This document shows, one piece after another, positions 1-5,184 of a stretch of DNA of 6,330 nt. The position numbers and the translations under genes were made by a program. This stretch comes from LW23 sp041287705 (GTDB lineage: Bacteria > Verrucomicrobiota > Verrucomicrobiia > Methylacidiphilales > UBA1321): NCBI GenBank assembly GCA_041287705.1, contig JBGGNE010000391.1, positions 1-6,330 of the forward strand. Reading direction: 5' to 3'. Position 1 is the stretch's first letter. Every line of letters starts with the position of its first letter. The notes beneath the pieces are model-generated. The model ran no database searches and had not been told where the DNA came from. It saw only the letters and a program-made list of their open reading frames with translations.

Positions 1-74
1 TCCGGCTCGGCATAGCCGGCGGAGGCAGCGACGAGGAGCACGGTAAGGGTGAGCAGGAGCGCGCGCACATTCAT
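1..74 (-). CDS. N-terminus of a secreted protein (signal peptide only, runs off left edge)
   Basis: Read on the minus strand from an ATG at 74-72, this gives 24 residues before the window ends: MNVRALLLTLTVLLVAASAG followed by YAEP. It is a textbook Sec signal peptide, with a short n-region containing one Arg, a hydrophobic core at about residues 5-17, and a likely signal peptidase I site after the A-G-Y-A stretch. The mature protein is therefore exported, but nothing of it lies in the window and its function cannot be guessed. No Shine-Dalgarno sequence is visible before the ATG. A second ATG at 70-68 is out of frame. A plausible promoter lies only about ten bases upstream, so the mRNA may have a very short leader. 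Confidence 0.65.
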   Translation of the reverse strand, partial: MNVRALLLTLTVLLVAASAGYAEP

Positions 75-83
75 AGTGCATAT

Positions 84-112
84 ATAATGCGTATCAACAG
101 ACAGATTGTAAA
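84..112 (-). promoter_or_regulatory. Candidate sigma-70-type promoter for the left-edge secreted protein
   Basis: On the minus strand, TTTACA (112-107, five of six matches to TTGACA) is separated by 17 bases from CATTAT (89-84, four of six matches to TATAAT). Transcription would begin around position 77, only a few bases before the ATG at 74. That fits the absence of a ribosome binding site and suggests a leaderless or nearly leaderless message. The match is by eye only, and the region is AT-rich enough for chance hits. Confidence 0.3.
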
Positions 113-390
113 GTGCGAAATAGTGCTTTGTAACAAACAAGTGTCAGATTATCCGGCTGTATTTTTATACACCAATACACGATCTTTATTTATACATTAG
201 TCCGCCACCTCCCGGTCGCTTTAAGAGCTGAGATAAAAGAATGGGAAGCGAAAGAGAAATAAAGATCATTATGCATCTATGTATAAATACCCTCCTGAGC
301 ATGTTTTCCGGCACCGGCACCAGCACCCGCTCCGTCATTCATTCACTCCCTTCTTCTCTCCTCTTCCCTCTTCCCCTTCCCTCGCTTACT
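113..390. other. AT-rich intergenic region without a convincing gene
   Basis: This region separates the left-edge secreted protein from the stop codon of the propeller gene; both genes are on the minus strand. It is clearly more AT-rich than its surroundings between about 113 and 300 and contains an inverted repeat (181-191 with 257-267). The minus strand holds a 38-codon ORF at 302-186 whose middle is hydrophobic and whose tail is basic and glycine-rich. It has no clear ribosome binding site and I do not call it a gene. From 346 to 383 the plus strand is pure pyrimidine. A G/C-rich hexamer-like run (CACCGG/CACCAG) lies at about 312-330. No U-tailed terminator hairpin was seen for the propeller gene. 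Confidence 0.6.
181..267. repeat. 11-bp perfect inverted repeat, arms 181-191 and 257-267
   Basis: GATCTTTATTT at 181-191 is the exact reverse complement of AAATAAAGATC at 257-267, with 65 bases between the arms. A second, overlapping match exists: TATTTATACAT at 187-197 is the reverse complement of ATGTATAAATA at 279-289. The left arm could therefore pair with either of two right-hand segments. AT-rich sequence raises the odds of chance pairing, and no direct repeats or transposase genes are associated with it. Confidence 0.4.
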
Positions 391-1788
391 TTATCGACAG
401 GCCGGTCGCCACCAGTCGCCTGTTACGTTCTTCATCACGCGGATCTCACTGGTAATACAGCTCCGGTAAGCGAAGTCGATCCGCCCATCGCCATCAAAGT
501 CACCTGCGACGGCCTCCTCAGGAACGTTTTTTGGAACGATCCAGGTCCTGAAGTGCGCTTTGTCGGGCGGAGGACTCGCAGTAATGAGAGCCGCACCGGA
601 GACGTATGGCCCGACCGGCCTGAAGCTGAAGTCGCCGAAACCGCAATAGATTTCGATATTGCCCGACCAGAATTTGTTCCCATTCGACCCTGTCAGAATA
701 TCCAGCTTTCCGTCATGGTTAAAATCCGCCACGCAGAAGAGAAATCCCCCATCCATGCGAGGCGCCATACCATGTGCCAGGAAGGAACCATTGCCGCGGC
801 CCTCAAACAGGGAAGTAATGTTGTCGGTTGCCGGCAAAATATCCGTCTTGCCGTCGCCGTTCAGATCGCAGGCCACAAGCATTCTCTTGTCTATGGCGCA
901 TTGCAACATGGAGCGCTGTAGAACAAAGCTTCTTCCACCATCCTTTTCCGCACGCCCCAGTAAAATGGCGATCGGGTAGTCTTCGTGATGCAGCATGGCG
1001 TAGTCACCAGCACACATACAGCCGATATCTGGCAGACCGTCACCGTTAAAGTCGGCAACGCAGGGAACGCCAGAAGCGCCGGCCATAACCTCAACGGGGG
1101 GCTGGAATGTCCCATCTCCCCTGCCATGCAGCACCACGACGCGATAGGAAATGACATGACGCTGCGGAGGGTTAAGCGTCACCAGGAGATCCTGCTTTCC
1201 GTCGCCGTTGAAGTCACCCGCCTGAATGGCCACGAGATCGTGCCCTTCTGGAACAGCGGTTGTTATCGGAGCTTCCGTAGAGAAGCAGCAACGTGCAGGC
1301 GCAGCGGCATCCTCTTTCCTGCTCTTCGCTGCCACCGGCGGGAGGCCTGTGCCTGGAATCATGTAAATCACGTCCTTACGGAGGGGCCGTGCCGAAGTTG
1401 GCTCGCGCCCTTGCGACCGGCCCGAACCCATCACGCACAGATCAGGCACTCCATCCCCGTTAAAGTCCGCCAGAGCCACATGCTGATAGTTATGGTAAGA
1501 AAAATCCAGCCACGGGTTGATCGCATTCGGCTTCAGCGTCTGGCTGAGATAGAGCGTTCCACTGGAAGTGGCCAGCACGATTTCCACTTCGCCATTCCGC
1601 ATAGGCAGGATCAGATCAGCACGACCATCTCCGTTAAGTTCGGCGGTGGCCATGCAGACGGGCTGACAAGTGGGCTCATACACCTGCCCCGCCGCAAAGC
1701 GTATAGGAACGCACGCCCCGTACACGCACAGCGCCCCCCACACCACAAGCACGGCAAATGCCACGCGCCACCATCGACTGCGCGCCAT
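391..1788 (-). CDS. Secreted FG-GAP/VCBS repeat protein (predicted seven-bladed calcium-binding beta-propeller)
   Basis: This 465-residue protein probably acts outside the cytoplasm, as a calcium-stabilised propeller of the integrin-alpha FG-GAP/VCBS type. Such modules mediate binding or adhesion or accompany a catalytic domain; no extra domain is visible here. The N-terminus has basic residues (R3, R5, R8) and a hydrophobic stretch at about 9-25, giving a signal peptide or anchor. C26 is preceded by Y-G-A, a poor lipobox. Seven D-x-[ND]-x-D-G-x-x-D loops lie near residues 50, 108, 192, 246, 308, 355 and 430; the first begins with Glu and the sixth has NHD in place of NGD. Seven motifs match one complete propeller. 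Cysteines are frequent, including a C-C pair near 167. I chose the ATG at 1788 because the signal peptide then begins correctly; a GTG at 1821 would add 11 residues. Neither start has a Shine-Dalgarno sequence. The ligand is unknown. Confidence 0.88.
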   Translation of the reverse strand: MARSRWWRVAFAVLVVWGALCVYGACVPIRFAAGQVYEPTCQPVCMATAELNGDGRADLILPMRNGEVEIVLATSSGTLYLSQTLKPNAINPWLDFSYHNYQHVALADFNGDGVPDLCVMGSGRSQGREPTSARPLRKDVIYMIPGTGLPPVAAKSRKEDAAAPARCCFSTEAPITTAVPEGHDLVAIQAGDFNGDGKQDLLVTLNPPQRHVISYRVVVLHGRGDGTFQPPVEVMAGASGVPCVADFNGDGLPDIGCMCAGDYAMLHHEDYPIAILLGRAEKDGGRSFVLQRSMLQCAIDKRMLVACDLNGDGKTDILPATDNITSLFEGRGNGSFLAHGMAPRMDGGFLFCVADFNHDGKLDILTGSNGNKFWSGNIEIYCGFGDFSFRPVGPYVSGAALITASPPPDKAHFRTWIVPKNVPEEAVAGDFDGDGRIDFAYRSCITSEIRVMKNVTGDWWRPACR

Positions 1789-2052
1789 GGCGGAAATCGC
1801 ACTCGTGATCAAGATGTGCACTCTAATAGAAAGAATAACGCGCGAGCCGCGGAATTCTTAATGCAAGAGACGGCAACCGGGGAGAAGAGGAAAGCGTAGT
1901 TACAGGATGCATCTGCATCTTTCCCCGTTCTGCGTTATCCGCTTTTCTACTTTTCTACTTTTCTACTTTTCTTGTAAAAATGAAGACGTCATGCCGCGCC
2001 TTTACGGGCAGCTCGCATCAGACGGATGACGCATACAGCGTTCCCCTCCCCT
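1789..2052. other. Gap between the propeller gene and the GNAT gene
   Basis: These 264 bases lie between two minus-strand genes: downstream of the acetyltransferase stop and upstream of the propeller start. They hold an 8-bp tandem repeat (1943-1972) and, directly after the GNAT stop on the message strand, a purine run (AGGGGAGGGGAA). No strong hairpin with a U-tract and no convincing -35/-10 pair were found, and no ORF on either strand looks protein-like. The length suggests that the propeller gene has its own promoter rather than relying on readthrough from the GNAT gene, but that is inference. Confidence 0.55.
1943..1972. repeat. Short tandem repeat, 8-bp unit TTTTCTAC, nearly four copies
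   Basis: TTTTCTAC occurs at 1943-1950, 1951-1958 and 1959-1966, and a partial copy TTTTCT follows at 1967-1972. On the minus strand this reads GTAGAAAA repeated head to tail, about 155 bases upstream of the propeller protein's start codon. The copies are identical, so the array is either recent or prone to slippage. Confidence 0.85.
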
Positions 2053-2508
2053 CTACTCCACTTCGCGCGTGTGCAGGCGGTACTCGCGGAGGGCGAAGCC
2101 GTGGCGGGTGTAGTAGGTGGCCAGATGCGGGGATTCCACCGCGACTTCAATCAACAGACGACGCAGGCCCAGACCGGGCGCTATCGCCTTGATCGTATCC
2201 AGCGCGCTGCCGCCCAGACCCAGCTTGCGGAAGCGTTCATCCACGTATAGCTCATCAAACAGACCGTAGCGACCACGGAACTCAAAGCTGAAGCCGAACG
2301 TCAGCACAAAATACCCAGCAGGAACACCCTCCACCGTGGTAAACCACACGCCGCCCGCCGCCCGATTCTCCGCAAGGTAACGCACCTGATCCCGCCGCTC
2401 CGCTGCATCCCAGGGAATGTGCAGCAGGCGGCAAAAGACCTCCATCATCGGCAAAATCAGCTCCCCATCCTCCAGGACAGCGCGTTTCCACAGAGCGGCG
2501 TGAGTCAT
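2053..2508 (-). CDS. GNAT-family N-acetyltransferase
   Basis: This is a cytoplasmic enzyme of 151 residues that should transfer an acetyl group from acetyl-CoA to an amine; the acceptor is unknown. The order of elements fits a single GNAT domain: strand 1 and helix 1 at about residues 6-28, central strands at about 54-74 (VWFTTVEG, then AGYFVLTF), and strand 4 with the acetyl-CoA loop at 84-100. The loop has the R-x-x-G-x-G-G signature (R94, G97, G99, G100). It ends with the typical A-x-Y-Y-x-x-x-G-F segment near 130-138, where Y133 is the likely general acid. I chose the ATG at 2508 because the fold starts a few residues later. A TTG at 2547, with AGGAG ten bases upstream, would add 13 residues and leave only four bases after the preceding gene's stop. 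The gene follows the unknown secreted protein and is probably co-transcribed with it. Confidence 0.88.
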   Translation of the reverse strand: MTHAALWKRAVLEDGELILPMMEVFCRLLHIPWDAAERRDQVRYLAENRAAGGVWFTTVEGVPAGYFVLTFGFSFEFRGRYGLFDELYVDERFRKLGLGGSALDTIKAIAPGLGLRRLLIEVAVESPHLATYYTRHGFALREYRLHTREVE

Positions 2509-2551
2509 AAGGCGGCGACATTCTGTTACGGTTCGCGGGCAATGCAACCCC

Positions 2552-3880
2552 TTACAGCTCCTGCGCGCGAAGCTTCACCATTTCGATCTTCACTTTGGTA
2601 TCCTTCAGCTTCTCCTTCAGCAGCGCCGAAATCTGGCCGGTCGTATACAGCACTACCTCCTGGCCCGGCTTCACCATCTGGGAAAGATTCTGCAGACGGA
2701 TCGAAATGCGCTCTGTATAGATGCCGTAATCAAACGGCACGGGAAACACCAGCCGGCCTTTCTTGTCGATAAACGAGATCAGCCGATCCGAGGGATTGAT
2801 TTTGACGATGCCCCCGTTTTTGGAATGATACGCGCTAAGCAGCTCCGCCACTTCCGTAAAGAACTGCGCGTCCGCCTCGTTCCACGCGCCCGCGGCGCTG
2901 TTAATGAACGCACTCGGGCCCGCCTTCCCGCCGACATCCGCCAGGCACTCCGTAATCACCGAATTGTGCACGGGCGAGTACCAGGGGTGAAACAGCAGCT
3001 TATCCGCCACGTCCCGCGAGATGCCGAGATCCAGCAACTTTTTGCGATTGCGGATGCGCAGATCCGGAGCGCTGCAGTCGATCAGTTCGTTCTGCAGCTT
3101 CTGGTTAATATTCAGCGCCGTACCAATGCCGAACGGGATCAGGCCCACCAGATTATTCACCACGAGATTGGCCGCCGCCTCCGACCACGCCACTTCGTTC
3201 AGCGCATCCTGAAACGCAGCATTGGAGCTGTAGGGATTTACGCCCAGCTTAAACGCGATGCGGCGCTTCGCCGTGCTGGCGCCCAGCAGATTGGTGTAGG
3301 CCTTGTCCTCATACTTGCTCTTGCGGCCCTTCATGCTCTCGCCCAGATCGCCAAACATGCGGCTGGCGCCCTTGGGGATGCTCTCGAAGAAATCCTTGGG
3401 ATCGGTCACAATCTTGCCCGCCGCCTTCAGCTTGCCGGTGGCGTCCTGGCTGGCGCCCTTCATAAAGGCTTTGTCCGCCGCCATCTCCTTCAGCTTCGCA
3501 ATCGCATAGATCTCCGCCACGCGCTCCTGCACCATGGTGGTGGTAAAGACTTCGTAAAAGCCGTAGTCGGAATCGATCTGATACGTCACATTAATTCCGT
3601 CGCACATAGCCCACTGGCGCACCCGGTGGCGCGGCCCGCTCATCAGCTTCTCCGGCAGAAACCACGCCGCCGCCACACTGTTAGGCTGCTCAAAGCCGCC
3701 GTCATCCCGGTTAAAGAAAGGAGCCTGAGGCGTGGAGTTAGCCGCATTAACCGGCTCCGCACGCTCCACCTCGCCCTGAGCGCAGGCAGTGGTGGCGGGG
3801 CTGAGCGCAAGGATGCCGGAGGAGGCGAGGAGACCAAACGCAACCATGGCTGCGTAAGATACAAAATACTGGGTTGCCAT
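2552..3880 (-). CDS. Exported protein of unknown function (442 aa)
   Basis: I cannot assign a function. The N-terminus is a Sec signal peptide: hydrophobic at about residues 8-28, with a likely cleavage after A-C-A at 34. A low-complexity linker (about 35-65) precedes a region beginning LPEKLMSGPRHRV (75-87) and then VTYQIDSDYGFYEV (98-111). A helical section rich in Lys and Ala follows (115-215), then a stretch with hydrophobic GLIPFGIGTAL near 245-255, a charged helix-rich section containing LLDLGISRDVADKLL (282-296), and a C-terminal part with beta-strand character (about 358-442). From memory, the order of these parts resembles an uncharacterised family of exported bacterial proteins; I could not check this. 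C93, C269 and C312 remain in the mature protein. The start has no Shine-Dalgarno sequence. The closely spaced GNAT gene downstream suggests co-transcription. The start is separated from the divergent ferritin by 215 bases. Confidence 0.85.
   Translation of the reverse strand: MATQYFVSYAAMVAFGLLASSGILALSPATTACAQGEVERAEPVNAANSTPQAPFFNRDDGGFEQPNSVAAAWFLPEKLMSGPRHRVRQWAMCDGINVTYQIDSDYGFYEVFTTTMVQERVAEIYAIAKLKEMAADKAFMKGASQDATGKLKAAGKIVTDPKDFFESIPKGASRMFGDLGESMKGRKSKYEDKAYTNLLGASTAKRRIAFKLGVNPYSSNAAFQDALNEVAWSEAAANLVVNNLVGLIPFGIGTALNINQKLQNELIDCSAPDLRIRNRKKLLDLGISRDVADKLLFHPWYSPVHNSVITECLADVGGKAGPSAFINSAAGAWNEADAQFFTEVAELLSAYHSKNGGIVKINPSDRLISFIDKKGRLVFPVPFDYGIYTERISIRLQNLSQMVKPGQEVVLYTTGQISALLKEKLKDTKVKIEMVKLRAQEL
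2558..2562 (-). promoter_or_regulatory. Possible ribosome binding site AGGAG inside the end of the upstream gene
   Basis: The minus strand reads AGGAG at 2562-2558, within the last codons of the 442-residue secreted protein and ten bases before a TTG codon (2547-2545) in the GNAT frame. If used, translation of the acetyltransferase would begin at TTG and be coupled to the upstream gene. The spacing is rather long, and the extra 13 residues do not look like part of the fold, so this may be chance. Confidence 0.3.
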
Positions 3881-4018
3881 AAAGGGATCAGGAAAGTGAA
3901 GTACAGCCTGGATTGGCCGTGCACGCTACCAGAGCCGCACCTGCATGCCAAGCCGCGCGCGCAGAATTTTTTCACCGGCGTCACAGCCCGAGATTGCTGT
4001 ATCCAGTGGCTGCCTGCC

Positions 4019-4028
4019 ATGTATACAT
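4019..4028. promoter_or_regulatory. 10-bp perfect palindrome ATGTATACAT in the divergent intergenic region
   Basis: ATGTATACAT is its own reverse complement and sits 67 bases upstream of the ferritin start, in the only AT-rich patch of the 215-base divergent gap (3881-4095). It contains TATACA (4022-4027), which could serve as a -10 box for ferritin, but I see no -35 box at a suitable spacing. It could be an operator half or a promoter element shared between the divergent genes. On the minus strand, a weak TTGGCA (3951-3946) spaced 17 bases from TAGCGT (3928-3923) might serve the unknown secreted protein. Confidence 0.25.
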
Positions 4029-4095
4029 AAATTTAACGCCTGCGGGACGCTCCGGCTGGCTTTTTGCCGCGCGGGCTGATAGGTTGAGGGGCGAT

Positions 4096-4629
4096 ATGCA
4101 TCTTCTCACCCAACCCGAGATCGTGGACGCGATCAATGCCCAGATCGGACGCGAATTTTCCGCTTCCCACAATTACGTTGTCATCGCCGCCTACTTTGGC
4201 GCCGAGAATCTGCCGGAGCTCTCCGCGCACTTTTACGCCCAGGCGGAAGAGGAGAAGGATCACGCCATGAAGTTTGTCCACTACGTCGTGGAAATCGGCG
4301 GCAAGGTGGCCATCCCGCCCATCGCTTCCTATCAGGCCGAATTTGCTTCCTCCGAAGCCGCAGTACAGGTCAGCCTGGATGCAGAACTTACCGTCACCAG
4401 CGAGATCAACAAGCTGATGGATCTCAGCATCAAGCACAACGATCACACCACCGCCAACTTCCTGCGCTGGTTCGTCAGCGAGCAGCTGGAAGAAGTCAGC
4501 AGCATGGAAGAACTGCTGCGCATGGTGCAACGCGCCGGCGAAGACGGCCTGCTGCGCGTGGAAGAATACCTGGCCCGCAAAAACGGCCCTCGCGGCAACA
4601 AGGCCAGCTACGGCAACAGCGCCGACTAG
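4096..4629 (+). CDS. ftnA: Bacterial non-haem ferritin (FtnA-type)
   Basis: Ferritins assemble into a 24-subunit cytoplasmic shell that oxidises Fe(II) and stores the mineral. This 177-residue protein keeps the whole ferroxidase centre at a constant offset of three from E. coli FtnA. E20, E53 and H56 form site A; E97 and E133 complete site B; E52, E129 and E132 match the third site. Q130 and the conserved Y27 are also present. The E-E-K-D-H-A-M motif lies at 52-58, followed by the usual G-G-K loop near 68-70. No haem-ligand methionine is present at the position expected for bacterioferritin. The C-terminus is about 12 residues longer than E. coli FtnA and ends in a polar tail. The ATG at 4096 has GAGGG at 4086-4090, one of the few clear ribosome binding sites here. 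The frame is open further upstream, but that stretch does not look like protein. A hairpin follows the stop. Confidence 0.95.
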   Translation: MHLLTQPEIVDAINAQIGREFSASHNYVVIAAYFGAENLPELSAHFYAQAEEEKDHAMKFVHYVVEIGGKVAIPPIASYQAEFASSEAAVQVSLDAELTVTSEINKLMDLSIKHNDHTTANFLRWFVSEQLEEVSSMEELLRMVQRAGEDGLLRVEEYLARKNGPRGNKASYGNSAD

Positions 4630-4650
4630 CCGATCACCCGCCCCGACTGA

Positions 4651-4669
4651 CGCCCGGTAAAGCCGGGCG
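4651..4669 (+). terminator. Hairpin downstream of ferritin, probable transcription terminator
   Basis: CGCCCGG (4651-4657) pairs perfectly with CCGGGCG (4663-4669) around a five-base TAAAG loop, 21 bases after the ferritin stop codon. The stem is strong (seven G-C pairs), but the following sequence, CTGCCTTC, has no T-run. It may terminate inefficiently, stabilise the mRNA end or need a termination factor. Confidence 0.45.
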
Positions 4670-5184
4670 CTGCCTTCAAGACAGTTCCTGCGCAACGGCA
4701 ACTTTCTTTGCGATCCATTGACAAGATGTGCCCTCGGCTGCGTCCAATAAGTCGATAATCTCCGCCCGCTCACCGCCGCCGCCACGGCTCTTTCCAGTCG
4801 CGGCTGCGGTGGGTGCGGCGTCTTTATAAATCCATAAAATCACAGATGAAATGCCGGGCATCCGCTCTATATTAAAAGTAAGCCAAAGCTAAACGAGCCA
4901 CTGACCAGAAAAGCAAGTAAGACCATTCCGCATGGTTAGTAGGTAGGAAAGCTCCCAAATAACGATGCGAATTGGTCTACCTCATAACAACAAGCATCCC
5001 CTCCGCTCGTCCAACACCGCCCCCCAACCCCGCGACGGCACCGTGGTCCAGCGGAACGCTGGTCATGAAAACGTTGCTTTACGGAATTTGGTGGCTCGGC
5101 TAGTTCATACATAAAGGAAGACAAGCTTTCTTCTGTTTCCCGCTTGCGCCTGCCCGCGCGCCTCTCCCACTCCTCCCCATCGCC
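4670..5184. other. Long region without a convincing gene, containing small hairpins
   Basis: Between the ferritin terminator and the PHP gene I see no ORF I would call with confidence. The best candidate is on the minus strand at 4861-4676 (61 codons, ATG). Its second half reads like a helix (E-I-I-D-L-L-D-A-A-E) and it is preceded by an AT-rich stretch, but it has no recognisable domain. From 4922 to 4936 ACCAT-TCCGC-ATGGT forms a small hairpin starting at 4922, and at 5048-5062 CCAGCG-GAA-CGCTGG forms a second. The minus-strand frame at 5124-4936 starts only with TTG and is rich in Cys, Arg and Gly, as dispersed repeats read in one frame often are. The last 55 bases before the PHP start contain almost no A and few purines. 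Confidence 0.55.
5048..5062. repeat. Perfect 6-bp hairpin CCAGCG-GAA-CGCTGG, possible dispersed intergenic repeat
   Basis: CCAGCG at 5048-5053 pairs with CGCTGG at 5057-5062 around a GAA loop; outside the stem, a T-T mismatch is followed by one more G-C pair. It lies in a non-coding stretch between ferritin and PHP, next to a C-rich run (about 5019-5036). Compact palindromic units of this type are common as dispersed intergenic repeats in bacteria, but only one copy is visible here. Confidence 0.4.

Noticed and set aside
181..289. Insertion-sequence end or attachment site from the inverted repeat
   Set aside because: There is no transposase or integrase, no target duplication and no tRNA nearby. 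AT-rich arms of 11 bases can occur by chance.
241..921. 226-codon plus-strand ORF
   Set aside because: From 391 on it is the antisense of the propeller gene and its translation has no protein-like texture. The real gene is on the minus strand, with seven calcium loops.
3935..3952. Sigma-54-like TTGGCATGCAGGTGC on the minus strand
   Set aside because: The distance between the GG and GC elements is one base short of the strict -24/-12 spacing, so it is unlikely to work as a sigma-54 promoter.
2825..4030. 401-codon plus-strand ORF
   Set aside because: It mirrors the unknown secreted protein in the opposite strand. Its composition (Arg, His, Leu and Ala rich) is typical of an antisense shadow, while the minus strand has a signal peptide and a normal composition.
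3913..4095. 61-residue N-terminal extension of ferritin in the same frame
   Set aside because: The ferritin fold begins within a few residues of the ATG at 4096, that ATG has a ribosome binding site, and the extension is Ala/Arg-rich sequence with no ferritin similarity.
4033..4785. 250-codon minus-strand ORF antisense to ferritin
   Set aside because: It is the reverse of a clearly functional ferritin with all metal ligands intact, and its translation shows no domain.
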